Part shown: positions 48,101 to 60,189 of the stretch, in pieces
How positions within the stretch are numbered: the stretch's first letter is position 1
How the letters are laid out: each line of letters starts with the position of its first letter
From: Phoronis australis
Lineage: Eukaryota > Phoronida > Phoronidae
Reading direction: 5' to 3'
Assembly (NCBI GenBank): GCA_002633005.1
Contig: NMRA01000009.1
Location: 517,456 to 581,455 of the forward strand
DNA: 64,000 nucleotides
Notes under the pieces: model-generated
The model's database searches: none
Told to the model about the DNA's origin: nothing
The model's input: only the letters and a program-made list of their open reading frames with translations
Program-made: the position numbers and the translations under genes

Positions 48101-51100
48101 GCCACAGCTCGCAAGGCTTCTCGCTTTAAAAACGCGCTTCTCGGGGTTGGCGACGGGGCACTGCCGGGAATCAGCAGCGACGGTATGGTACCCTTCTTCA
48201 GGCGTTGTTTCGCAGGGACCTTCATCAATTCAGCGTACATATTTCTGTCGTAATCTGATGGCAGAAAATGCTTGCCACCCTCGGTAACCCCCACTGCTTT
48301 GTACGTTGCGTGGACGGGTAGCGCTGCGTTCTTCACATGAACGAGCTAGTCAAGTACGGCGAAGTGTGTCATCCTTCGGAAAGCGACGCAAGGTACCCAA
48401 AGCGCGTGCGAGACAATAATGAGTACACCCCGGCACGCAGCAACAGCGTGGCATGTTGACTGACTTGTAAACAAAAGCAAACGACTACCGAACTTATCAC
48501 AACCGAGGTTGAACAATGACTGACTCGACAGCTCTCATAGTCAGACTATAATGAAAAGAAATTGGCGCGAAACTCTTGCCTCCCAAAACGTCACTTCCGG
48601 AGTAGAGGACGAGAAATTAATCAAATTACGAAAAGCTGTAATTAAGTGAAAAATGTGTCTGGGATAATCAACGAACCTTATTTTTGCTAAAAGTGACATG
48701 AAAAAAGGTTGCCTTCGCTTTTAAGTGTAACTTTTTACTAGTTTGAGTTAATTCTCAAGAGCTCTGGTGTGGTATATAAACTACGACACTTTTTTACAAT
48801 AAATATTAATCACCATTTCAGAAAAAGAAAAAATGTCCAAGAAAACATACCGTGTTTCCAATTCTTGCCATCGTCACTATAGGTGATGTTGTATTTAGTT
48901 ACGTAGTGGTTTTTGTTGTCACCACGCGGCCTAGTGGCAACCGCCGACACTGTCTTCTCCTTGGCGAAACTCACCTGCATAAAATTCAACAAGAGAAGGC
49001 CTACATGCCGTTCTTATGAATTGCACGCCCTTTTCACAACACGCGATGAACTTTACTGATGCTGAATAGCTACACGTATTATACATTAAAACTCAGACCT
49101 TCGATTGGATTGGATTTGTTTGTTTGATAACGATTTCTTAAAACAGAAACGAAAAAAAAAACATTACAGTTGTATAATTGAAACTAAACCAAATGATTAT
49201 TAACATGCATATTACCAGGATAACACCAAAAATTTGAAATCATTTCTACGATGGTCCATAAAATAAATATATAATACAAAGAATGAATAACAATCAATGT
49301 AGTACAGAAATGGTGTGAGTGAGACAACTAGTTGTGGTAAGAAAGAGATGAGCATAAGAAGTGACTCGAGAGATGATCATTGAAGAAATATTAAATAAAT
49401 TTTAAGTAAAATCTTAATTATCGCTTCTTTCAATGACATTTGAAAACGTGAAGTTTAAGTTGACGTCGAATAGTATAGATCTCTGTTATGGCTCTCAGAT
49501 AACTTGGAAAACAATCCCATAAGGCTATTGTCAAGTTCAAAAACGTGTGGGGTCCACTGGTATGGACTCGAGGTGTAAAAAACATGTCTACTTCTTTTGT
49601 GCATGTTGAGAAGTGTTCAATGAGGTAATTGTCTAATAAAGTGGCCCTTGCCATGACTGCATTTGAGAATTGATATGCGATTGAAAAGAAGCAGTACATT
49701 GAGCGTTGTTGGCATGCGGTTTACTACTGAATCTATCGTATTTTCTTAATTAAATGTTTGTTCATCTTCAAGTCCCGCTCTTTCTCTTTATATTTTTCGT
49801 TCAGGCAAATGTTGAATACACAGCAACATCTACTGTTTACTAATGACGTCTCACTGATATAAAAATACGATATTTAGCCCTTGCATGTTTCGCATTTAAG
49901 CACATGCGCTTAATTCCGGATATAGGTGCAGTTTCATTTACACGCACGTTGGCCTAAATACGCGGGTACTCGGTGTAATGTGGGTACCTGAATCCATTTC
50001 TTATTGTCCTTCCACGAGGGAATCCACCCCTGTGGTCCAGCATTTGACAGCTTGGAGTTGACTGGAGCATGGTTTGAGTTTAGCTGACTGGAGGCTCGGA
50101 ACGCGTCTGGATTTTGGAGAGCCTGAATGTACGCTTCAGGCGCACAGGCATTCGACGATGGAATGTCTGAAGACAAGATGGGAGTTGTAATGGATTCATA
50201 AAAATATTGACTGATAATTGTGAATAAGGTATAACCACGTGAGGTCGTACAGTTCGTAACAAGGCTTTCAACAGTACTTGTTATATAATTTTACTATAAT
50301 TTATAGAGATTCCGGACAATTAATACATGTATCCTGACGACTTCTTCATAGAATAATAATTTATGTAAGTTTTTCTTTGTACACTTGCCATGTTTGTACA
50401 GTAATCATTACCATGTCAAGTGAAAGTTTAGAATGTTTACAAAATGTCGATGTGAATGAAACAACTAAACATACATATATTATCTTACTTTCTTATTATA
50501 ACTAAAAATGACTTTATAATAAATTGTTACTTTTGTTTTCATGGCGAGATGCAAAGAAAACGCTCAATAAACGAAGAATTATTTCCATTACATGGGGATT
50601 TATTTTTTACAGAATTTTTACATGTCAAATTGTAACAAAGCCAATCATTCTAGCAGTAAATTGGAGAAAAGTTAACAGCGGTGTTAATGATGTGGCACAC
50701 TTCCCGTGGAAGGTTGTCGTTTTAGATTAAATCTTCTGTGAAAATGTTAGCATTGGGTATTTAAGATTCTACCATATTTTTTCAAACTGTAGAAATGTTT
50801 CATATTGTTTTATATCTGAAATTAAAATTTCCTGAAGAGTGATTATCTCACGTGTCAAACATGGCAGTGTCAGCTGCACACGTATCAAACATGGTAGTAT
50901 TTCCCTTCTTTAGGAATGATGTCCATTTCAGACAATGTTCTTTCTCACCTTTATACATAGGTAATATATGATCTATAGAATCGCCGATAAGCTGTTCCAC
51001 AAGGACCATTTTGTCCAGTAATTCTGGTGTCTGAGCTAAGGTAGCGTATTCTTCGTCAAGGTAAACTTGACAGCGCTGTGCCTCCTTCGCCGATTTAATC

Positions 51101-51273
51101 ACCATCTTCCTCAGCTCATCATTACTCGCTTTTAAGTCACGAAGCCTCTGGTCAAGACGTGTAATTTTTGTTTTTAAGTCATTGGTTGTCTTTTGAATGA
51201 CTGAGTTGTCTGACGGTACAGCATGAATGAGTGAGAAAGTGAGTAAGACGTACGGCAGTAGAGAGGTACGCAT
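45175..51273 (-). CDS. Secreted coiled-coil protein with two F5/8 type C (discoidin) domains
   Basis: Six minus-strand exons: 50949-51273, 49988-50166, 48851-48974, 47153-47320, 46395-46552, 45175-45474; the phases close and give about 417 residues. Residues 1-20 (MRTSLLPYVLLTFSLIHAVP) are a signal peptide. A coiled coil follows at about residues 25-75 (DLKTKITRLDQRLRDLKASN). Discoidin domain 1 runs from CAPEAYIQ through FRASSQLNSNH and GWIPSWKDNKKWIQ to ARYVRLYPLEYKYLAAVRWE with a closing LYGPHC, so the usual N- and C-terminal cysteine pair is present. Domain 2 (IAYIASSYGDG, PAPWIQ, ARYVRLLPKT, ALRWELYG) lacks both cysteines. F5/8 C domains bind phospholipid or glycans on cell surfaces or matrix, so an adhesion or matrix role is inferred. 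In-frame ATGs at 51306 and 51297 precede the signal peptide; 51273 best fits it. A TATA-like stretch lies upstream. Confidence 0.9.
45735..46195. repeat. 35-bp minisatellite with higher-order structure (about 12 copies)
   Basis: Units of AACTGGTCATATCTGAGATA plus TAATGATCACTAGTT. Some units end in TCATTAGTTTCATAATAACC(C/T) instead, recurring every few copies. It is in the last intron of the discoidin gene. Confidence 0.95.
47655..47832 (+). pseudogene. THAP start remnant in the left arm
   Basis: Mirror copy of the right-arm start. It opens MPRCCCVLGCTHY (C-x4-C zinc ligands) and runs 58 codons, but loses the THAP core after the arm ends. It exists because the arm is an inverted duplication. 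Confidence 0.6.
47775..48454 (-). pseudogene. THAP-domain transposase N-terminal remnant
   Basis: ATG at 48454 starts MPRCCCVPGCTHYCLARALG and continues to RRFPKDDTLRR, then a stop. From 48336 an open stretch of 121 codons carries EGGKHFLPSDYDRN and KKGTIPSLLIPG, the second half of a THAP fold; the usual cysteine before KHF is glycine. A further acidic serine-rich linker follows in another frame (SSTPSEEDNSSSNEQIGEP). No catalytic domain remains. Confidence 0.68.
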
Positions 51274-51318
51274 GTTGCTAAGCTCCAGGTCTTGCATGAA
51301 TCCCACTAGATTATATTG

Positions 51319-51332
51319 TAACTATATATACA
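51319..51332 (-). promoter_or_regulatory. TATA-like box upstream of the discoidin gene
   Basis: Minus strand reads TGTATATATAGTTAC about 50 nt upstream of the signal-peptide ATG. The start of transcription is unknown, so this is suggestive only. Confidence 0.35.
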
Positions 51333-52011
51333 CACATAATCTTATAGTTCTAACAATATGACGTTTCCTACGGATGATAACGGCTCAAGTCTCACTGCAT
51401 GGCGTGACCCATCAGTTGTAAATCAGTGATTGCATGTTAGTGGAATAACCGAAACAATGGAAGGAGATGACGAAAACAGCTGTGACGATGACGATGACAA
51501 TAATGGCGATCAGGACGAAAATGGTGGAGGATAATGATACAAGAGGTGATGACGTTAACAGTAGTGGAGGTGACTACATGAACGACAATGGTAATGGTGA
51601 AGGAGATGGTGATAACGATACTGGTGATTAGGTGGGAGAAGATGACGGTTGTCAAAGCATGCACAAGGAATAGGATTTCACGTATGAATGATATCGCAAT
51701 CACCGGTATCAGCTCAAATTCCATAAAACAATGATATGAATTTATCAAGTTTTTAGATATTCCTTGATTTGACAATAATGTTCTTGCGTGCAGCGATAGA
51801 TTGACTGTCAACGGTTTACTGGTTAACATTACTTCTGTTTCCTCTTAATTCTCTGGCAAGTAGGCCTAAGTAGATCGTGGAATTAACTTATGTCAGGGCT
51901 TATTACTGTACTTAGGTGCGAAAGTTCAGAATGTCTTGTTGGCAGCAAGCCATGGGCTGAATAGCGTCTGTGGCCTGAGCTCTACTTTCTTATCGTGGAA
52001 CACGCTGTCGG

Positions 52012-52235
52012 TACACGCCACACTTGCAATGTAAGCGGTAGTGGGGATGTGTTTCAACACTTTGTGGGTACACGCCACACTTGCATGTAAGGGTTAGTGG
52101 GGATGTGTTTCAACACTTTGTGGGTACACGCTACACTTGCATGTAAGGGTTAGCGGGGATGTGTTTCAACACTTTGTACACACGCCACACTTGCACATAC
52201 ATGTAAGCTGTAGTTGGGATATGTTTCAACACTTC
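52012..52235. repeat. Tandem repeat of about 56 bp (4 copies)
   Basis: Units with ACACGCCACACTTGCATGTA then GGGGATGTGTTTCAACACTT. The last copy is diverged. It is intergenic. Confidence 0.92.
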
Positions 52236-54767
52236 CTTCTACTTGTTATGTGAGGAGAGAAAAGTTCTCATTTTTCGGTTTATAATACTTACTAGGACAA
52301 CTGCTTGTCGTCAGTGAACGGACGGCTAGCAGTTGTTGCTACGTCTCTCAAGTTAAAATATATCTCATTCAAAGCCTTTACCAACAAGCATGCTTTTCAC
52401 CTAACTGATCGCAACGTCTCAATACAGAAACAGTGATCACGTGTTATGTCAAACATGCTGGATGTATTTTATACATGTGTGTAAGGTACGGATAATTTAT
52501 TGTAGTTACTTGATTTAAAGCAACATATTCTAAAAATACTGTGTTTATTTAAAACATTGCCAATCGAATGCATACGTTTTACAGCATTACGCTTTTAGAC
52601 ATCCATTACCAAAGTCATTTAGATAAAGTGGTGAAAACCAACAGCTGCAGACACAAACATTTTGTTTTACTAGCATCCATTACCCGTTGATGATGCTTAT
52701 CGCATGTCGACCAGCACGAAGCCAACAACATGTGATTAATGAATCCTGCATAATACGAATGGGGTTCTTTTGTGCCTCATTATTTACTTCACTCATTCAA
52801 TAAGTAAACATGGCACAAAAACATGCTGAAAAACATCAACCAAATCATTTTTAAATAAAATCATTAAAATGATATTCATACCGTAATGGTGGACGTAAGT
52901 AAATCATAGACTGTGCGTTGATGTGCCTCACAAACCAACCTGTTCAATAATAACCAACAAATACTCGTACCAAACTCTAATCATAACCCCGTAAGTCATG
53001 GTTACCCGTGGCCAGGAGACAGAGACTGCGGTACCGACTGTGGTACTACGGAGGATCTAATATCACAAATTGACGGTTTGCACTGCGTTAGGGTGCCATC
53101 AAGGAGCTACTATAGTGGGTGGCAACGTTTTGTCGGTGAAGTGTCTCGATGGACGTTTTAAGTATTCAAAAGTGCCTGGTCTGTGAATGAATGGTTTGGA
53201 AGCATGTTTTTTTTAAATACCTAGAATAATTAACATGACAGTTTTATTTTTATCACTTTCCATTCAGTTCTGTCGTTCACTTGGCATAGATACCTTATCC
53301 CTGTCTTTGGTAGGGCTATTATCACTGAAATGATAGCTCCTGTAAAGTACCTGTGCACGTTATGACCGAGACATCAAATGTCTTGTCGTGTGCTGTTATT
53401 GTTGAAGTGGCGGCAGGTATACTTGGGGCCGCCATACTTCGCGTTACGGTCGTTCCGTTCAGATGCCAGTACTCTTCTGGTTTCTTTTACATCAAAAATC
53501 GATTTGCTTTGAGGTAGACCTAAATGTCACTAACCTTCTTCTTCTTCACTAATACTGGATTTTGATTTTTGGTGCACCACATAAAAGTTATTCCACCGCT
53601 CACAATATCATATGGTGTGAGTTCGTTTACTTAGTTATACCATGTCACGTGATGCTTCATCGTCAAGTGTGGTGCTGATAAAGTTCTGTTTGAGTTATTA
53701 CTTATTTTTCAAGACGTACACAACTAGAGTACAGTAGACTGTATACTGAAAGGAACGCAAGATCTAGTCCAGAGTATTAAATTGTGGGACCTCCTATAAC
53801 TTCGGCGTGATGAAGTTTGACGTGGACAGAACAACCAACGAAGAATTAGATGACGTTGGCTGGTAGGTGCAAACAGGAAAGTATCAATGTTGTTGCTAGG
53901 GAACAAACTGAGACTGTTTGTCAGGTGACTTATCAGATGTGAAAAATAACAGTGACATTTATTGAAAAAGCGATGTGACAATGTGCGGGTACGCAAATCT
54001 GGAAACAATCGAGAATATCTCTCCAATGTGTGAGTAACCAGCAACCAAAGAAGTATGAATTTAAAGGAAAACCCGCAGGTTGGCCAAAACACAGAGGAAA
54101 AAGAAAACGAGTGTAGTGCATTTGAATGAAATTGAAGATGCATTGTGAAAGGTTGTTATAGAAGACAAGAAACCTTTGTTCTGGGGTCTAAATGCAATTT
54201 TAGCTGGGGATGACGTCCGCTGAAGACTTGTAATGTCCACCCTGGCCATGACAACACCAACAACTCTCACTAACGGCAATTTATCGTCACACTCGAAACC
54301 AATGTGATTTGATAATGTCGTTTTTATTTTTTTAGTCCTCTAAAAAATCTAGCCTGGGCCTTCTGTGGCAGAAAATGAACCTTGTTGACAGCGAATAGTA
54401 TTGATCGGAAAAAATGAGTGTGTTTCAGTACTTTTTAAATATCCATATTTCGGGGCGCACGCTCTTATAGACCTACAAAACACGATGAGTGAAAGTTCCA
54501 TAGCGAGTGGTGTTGCTATTCAGTGTATTCACAATATTTCTGAACATCGGTTTTCATGTGATGGTATCACATTTTTTCTGTGAGAATTTGGGTCTGTACC
54601 AAATTCTTACACGAAAAATTTTGCTTCGTTTGTAGAACTTGTCATTAGTGATTCTTTTAAATTTCACTCAGTGTATATTTTTTACATCTGAATTATAATA
54701 GTGAGCACATAGATCATTATGGTTATAGCCATCTTCATTGCAATTGAGCTATTTTTGTTACTACTAA

Positions 54768-54834
<67 letters not shown>

Positions 54835-54864
54835 ATGACGACGACGACGACGATGATGATGAGG
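54768..54864. repeat. Trinucleotide microsatellite (TTG)n then (ACG/ATG)n
   Basis: About 22 TTG units followed by short ACG and ATG runs. On the minus strand this reads as a polyasparagine run, which is not a gene. Confidence 0.97.
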
Positions 54865-55934
54865 CTTTGGGCGCCTACTTACTTTTGATTTTACCACTAA
54901 CCGTAACACCACTGTTTGAGATCATAATATGTGCGATGATGTGAACGCACGCCATTTCCGCATGTTCAGTTATTATGAAAACAGTTCAGGAAATCATTAA
55001 AACAAAACTCGGCATTTCAACCGTAAGTTTCCTTCCTTTTCCACTGGAAGTATGAGCCTTTTTCATTTCAATCTTTACATTTACCAATGTTATGTGACTG
55101 ACACTTATCTGCTCTTTCGATCATAAACAGACACACTGTAACAACCGGATTCATTTTGCTCACCAATAATGCCTGCCAGTTACAAGTTTTACAGTACTTG
55201 TAGCTGTTTTGTCACTCGCATGATAATAGCCAGGAGGAACACTCGGCGTTTCCCTTGAAGGGAAATGGATTTCCCCGCCTAGGATGATTGGCAAAAAAGC
55301 TGTTGTTACGCAACAAGAGTAATAATTTAGCACTGCAAAAATCACAAAAGAGTATCTGACATTGTTTAAAAAAATCGAAACTGCCTTGAACTTTTTGGTC
55401 TAGGCCACTCTGATAATAATTCCAATGAAGGTCGCTAGAGGGGGCGGTAGTACGAAGTGCAATAAAAGTGACCTTGACCTAAACTCACGCCAGGTAAAGC
55501 AAAAAATAATTTGACAAAGATGTAGTGAAAACTTGTTTTCTCTTGTGTAATTTTCTTGCTCGCTGGCTTGAGTTTAAACGCCTGGAAACCTCAAGTAACT
55601 GAAGATTACCGTTAGTGTGGATATCTGGTTTACATACTTTTCCGAGGCAAGACAGATTATGCTGAACAATGAATTTGCGCGTCTAAAACTAAAAGACTAG
55701 AAAAGACAACTTGCAGTTGCACTTGATTCGCCTGAGCACTTGCCAACAGACGCAAAAGTCAAAACTTGCTAGAGGAAGGACTTTTGACGGTGTGTGAAGA
55801 TTTCTTGTTTGGGCCGAATTATTGTGTCAGATGTGACATTCTCTAGATCATGTCCACCTCATCAGTCTCCAATCAGATCAACATGTCGGGTCCTCAGGAT
55901 TCTCAGGGCTTTGTCTTTGTTGAGTAATTGAGTT

Positions 55935-56165
55935 GAAGGATAGGTAATTACATCGCTCTGAATGCCGCAGGCATACGGGGCGATAGTACAGCCCCATAAA
56001 AAGTTACTCATTTCAAAATATAGCAAATAAAATCGAATGAAACATACATAAATGCACATGGAGTTATAATTAACACACACCATGACCATGGGCATGACAA
56101 TTTAGTCAACATAACTTGAACCTATCCATGAAAATCCGTCGCGGTTCGCTCTAGTAACCGGCCAA
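55935..56165 (+). repeat. Repeat C copy 2
   Basis: Same order of blocks as 18836-19080, about 80-85 percent similar by eye, flanked by unrelated sequence. Confidence 0.72.
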
Positions 56166-57388
56166 AGGAGGGGCTACGTGTTGCCTAGTTGAAGGATTGA
56201 TTATGATATTATAAAACATGTACACTGTATCTGCAGCAGTGTAATGGAAGTGCATGGCTGCTGATCCTTTGAAGCTGTTGTAAACTACAAAGAAGCTAAC
56301 TTTTGATGTAGACCACTGACCAGTGTAAAATGGTCTCTACTTGTTGGGTAGGCAATGACAACATCAGTGGGTGCTGTGTTACTTAGTTTTTGAGTTTTTC
56401 CGCACTGGAGTGACAATATTGATTTTGGAATTGTTAAATAAGGCACCCCTGACACATGCACTGGTATGCACTCTAGAACAGTAAAAGAGTGATGTTTTTT
56501 GTACTTGTCACTTGTTTTTTACACACTGTTCACGACAGAAATAGATGGTGATGTCATGTTCCAAAAGTGGAATTTTATTTTTAATAAACCAGAAGTTGTG
56601 CCAAAAAATGCTTGTTCATTTTAAGAACTTTACACTATAACTAGCGTCAACCAAGTGATTTGAGAAATGTGAAAATTTGCAAATACATAGGCCTTTTGAC
56701 AAATAAAGTAGGTCAGTTTTGGCAATTATTAATCTTGTCTGAAGGTAGTAAGATGTTATCTTACTAGTAATTAGAGATTGATTTCACTGTTCAGGTCAAG
56801 TGTGGCCTATGGCAAGAGGATTTTTTCTCGCTATCAGCTTACGTTGAGTGGTACTACTGTATATTCAAAATATTTGTACAGTTCTGTTGTTAATTGGATT
56901 CATTCATCTTGACTATTTTGTTAAGTTCGAAAGCTTGGTCCCGATGACTACTCACACCAGGGCAAGTTTTGTTTGGGACAACTTGTGTCTGGTCTGTTGA
57001 GTATCCATTAGCCTGATATCCACGAGACAGTCATGCAACCGATATCATAAATTGCTTGTAACATGTGTTGTGCAAATGGGTTGAAAATAAAAGTGCTTGT
57101 ATGTACTCAACTGCCTCTGCTCCTGTCCACATCATCTGTCACACTGGTGCTTGTTGATTGGCTGGTGCATATTATCTCCAACTGGAAGAGGTGTGTTAAC
57201 TTGTCACGCCCATATCAAGCTGCGCTACTTCAACTTTTGATCACATGGTCTACAGATGCTACCTGGTCTAGGACATGTGCCCGTCTTGACGCAGCTAAAC
57301 TGACCAAGTGATGCTTTAGAATTGCAATTGTTATTTTGTGCTAATGTTGCTCAAGTGGTTAATTTTTTAAAAATGGTTTTATTTACAG

Positions 57389-60014
57389 ATGGATATTTGG
57401 TTGTGGCATTCTCTGCAAGTAGTGATGATTGTTGTATGCACAGTGCTTTTCATCAAAATGATCCAAAGATGCAGAAGGAAGACATATGAAGTTCCTGCAA
57501 GAGACATAAAAAAAGGTAAGTGCATTAGGTATGTGCACTAGGTACGTATGTGCACTAGATATGTGCACTTGGTATGTGCAAGCGTAAGAATGACTGACCA
57601 GAGTCTTCGCTAACCAGTTCTTCATGGTCACCGTCATTCTCAGGTGAAACGCATGATATCTAAAGTGGTGGTGTCTTCTTGGTTGATACACTTCACAAGC
57701 AGCTGCTGACTGACTAACTCAGTGTAAAACCTGTTGTAGCACAAGAAGTCATTGCTTGTGTTGACTGAAGTATTCCATGCGTCACTGAAAAAGATGATAT
57801 TTACACATATTTAGAGCTGTTGTAACACGGATTCGACTACCGCTGTGGTTCCTAATAGCATTTTGGTATTTTACGTTTGGCTTTGTTTCTTCGGTATTTT
57901 TAGACGGATTTTCATGAAATTTGGCAAATAGCTTTGAGAGACAACAATGCCTTCCCATTTTCGAATGAGTTTAATATATTCTGTGCAGTCTAATGGCCAT
58001 TTTTATGATGCCAATAAAAGCCCCTAGAAGCACACTCTTTGCACTGCATTTCAACGCACTACGTTGCTGTTGTAAATAGTGAAATGTAAATAGTGTTTTA
58101 TAAAAGCATAACCTCGCCTCATATTGGAACACCAACTGTTTTGTTACCTTTGGTGAGCTAGTTGTTTTGATCAGACTTCGCATCATGCGAGTTGGCATCA
58201 CAATCAATGGACATGTGTTTGGAGATGTGAGCGTACACAATATCATTGAAAGTTTCCCTTGATTTTTCATGTTGAGTTTGCAGAGTTTTGTTTGAGAATC
58301 TTAAAATGAGGGTTCTGTGAAGCAAAAGGGAGAAATTAGCAACTTTTCCCAAAGGTATTCATTATGCGAAATGAAAGTCATTTACAATCTTTAATGGGTG
58401 TGGTGTGAAGAAATGACACCCTGTCCGTTGTTCTCAAGAATAGAAATCATTTCTAAACTGAGTAAGGAACAAAATCTGAGAGAATTTATAACAGTAAGTA
58501 GCCGTAATCAACGGATGGTTTTTGACAGTAGGCGGAGGTTTATAACCTCCTTTCATCGTCAAACTTAAAGAGTTTATTGCATATTCTCAGTCTGTGTTAA
58601 CTTGTAGGTCACCTGTGGGTCCACGTGGAGATGTTTTCTAAACCAGCCTATTGCTGTGTTAGTGGCAGCCATATTGTGGAAGGTTACATGTGTGATTGTT
58701 GTGGTGTCTGTGTTGACAGTCACCACATGAAGCAAACTAATAAGAACATTCCATGCAAGACTCTGTCCAAGAAAAATGGTGGCTCTCTCAAGCACCAGTG
58801 GATCAAAGGAAACCTGCCGCTGTGTAGCCGATGTTGCATCTGTCAAGAGACTTGTGGCGTCCTGCCACAGCTCTGTGACTACAGGTGTTGTTGGTGCCAG
58901 CGAGTCGTTCATGAGGCATGTTATGATAGGGTGTCTGCTGACTGTGACCTAGGTCAGTACAGTCACATGGTCGTGCCGCCCAATTGTGTACAGCTCAAGT
59001 TGGTGGGATTGAAAGGTCGTCGTCATCTGATCGTGTCATCAGTGAAAGCTCCCCCTGTTGACAACTGGCAGCCATTGATTGTGATTGCCAACAGGAGGAG
59101 TGGTAACAATGATGGTGTTCACATACTGAGAGAGTTCCGTGCTCTCTTAAATCCACTGCAGGTAAAGAAATAAAACAAGTTTAATGTGAAATTTAATAAC
59201 GTAGTCTGAATGACTCAGTTAAGTCATGAATTGTAATACGTCACTGATGATGTGCTTTAATTATCATAATTTATTTGTTGTACACTCAGCAAAATTTACA
59301 TTTATTATTCGTGGATGATTTCTTTGGGAAGTCGCGAGGATTTGCAAAGGTATATTATGATCCACTCAGTTTTTAATGGTTAAGAGAACAAAGTAACGTT
59401 TGAAACTCTGGTTGGAAAGTAACATTTGAACAACCTGATTGGTTGGAAGAGAAAAAGCCAATCTGACCTTCTGCTTTTTCAATGACGCTTTATGTATTCC
59501 TTATGAATCAGTGTTCTACGACTCGATCAAGATTACAAGATGTAGAGTAAAGCAATGATTTGACATAATTTCTGACCGTGATGATGTGTATATGACAGAT
59601 GTCCAAATTAGGGACCACTTGTTGATTTCTGTGTGTTATGAATGCTCGTAAAGTGTCACTGCTCACTGACAATGGGACTGTGTAAGAGCTTATGCATCAC
59701 TTTGATGACACACTTGCATTAATGTTCCTGTGGTTGAGAATACACTTTATTCTAAGTAGAAAGTGAGGTATGTCTGTCATTAACTGCCTGCAATACATTA
59801 TGTTAAGACCCATGATGTGATTTTGTTCCTAGTGAACATGCACACTTGATGCTTTGTGTATTTTGTACAGGTGATTGATGTGGCTGACATAGAGCCTGAG
59901 AATGGTCTAGAGTGGTGCCATCTATTGTCAGACATCACATGTCGGGTGCTAGTGTGTGGAGGAGATGGTACTGTGGGCTGGGTGTTAGATGCTATTGATA
60001 AACTACAGTTTCAG
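57389..60014 (+). CDS. DGKE: Diacylglycerol kinase epsilon, 5' part (gene continues past the window)
   Basis: Phosphorylates diacylglycerol to phosphatidic acid at membranes, favouring arachidonoyl species. Exons 57389-57515, 58608-59161 and 59871-60014 join in phase to give 275 residues, about half of the usual ~570. Residues 1-30 hold a hydrophobic segment (LQVVMIVVCTVLFIKMI) followed by basic residues, the N-terminal membrane anchor typical of the epsilon isoform. Two C1 zinc-finger domains follow: KPAYCCVSGSHIVEGYMC with CDCCGVCVDSHH, then LCSRCCICQETCG with YRCCWCQRVVHEACY. The catalytic domain begins PLIVIANRRSGNNDG and contains VLVCGGDGTVGWVLDAID, the glycine-rich nucleotide-binding motif. 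The ATG directly follows an acceptor (TTATTTACAG), so either the 5' UTR is split or a further coding exon exists upstream. Later exons were not found before 64000. Confidence 0.95.
57825..58075 (+). repeat. Repeat A 3' fragment
   Basis: TTTTCATGAAATTTGGCAAA, TCTAATGGCCATTTTTATG and CCAATAAAAGCCCCTAGAAG match the 3' end of the family. It lies in DGKE intron 1. Confidence 0.75.
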
Positions 60015-60189
60015 GTGAGCGGTATCATCCATTGTACTAGTCCTGCATTGACATGGATGTTTAACTGTGGTTGTTTGTTTAAAACCCAGGAGATTTTCTG
60101 TAGACCTAGTTCCTTACAGGAAAAGCAGCCAAGATCTTGCAAGGCCTCACAAAATACACCAAGTAAAAGGGGAGTGTTTCATGAGTATG

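Larger units (their letters stand above)
47389..48720. mobile_element. 1.3-kb Kolobok-like transposon relic with THAP domain
   Basis: TTAA flanks both ends (47385-47388 and 48721-48724). Inside are inverted termini AGGCGAAGCCAACCTTTTTT on the left and, reverse-complemented, AAGCGAAGGCAACCTTTTTT on the right. Inverted arms of about 320 bp (47389-47710 and 48400-48720) bracket a single-copy centre. A THAP-coding start is present at the inner end of both arms. It is inserted in the intron of the discoidin gene between exons 48851-48974 and 47153-47320. Confidence 0.88.
51370..57380. other. Intergenic interval between the discoidin gene and DGKE
   Basis: Six kilobases with no gene that can be supported. 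It holds a GA(T/C)-rich low-complexity patch at 51450-51660, a 56-bp tandem repeat, a trinucleotide microsatellite at 54.77 kb and a Repeat C copy at 55.94 kb. Reading frames of up to 139 codons at 53.7-54.1 kb have no recognisable motif. Confidence 0.6.

Noticed and set aside
53724-54143. 139-codon minus-strand reading frame
   Set aside because: No domain, no start context and no homologue recognised; composition looks non-coding.
54682-54912. Polyasparagine reading frame
   Set aside because: Simple (TTG)n microsatellite read on the minus strand.
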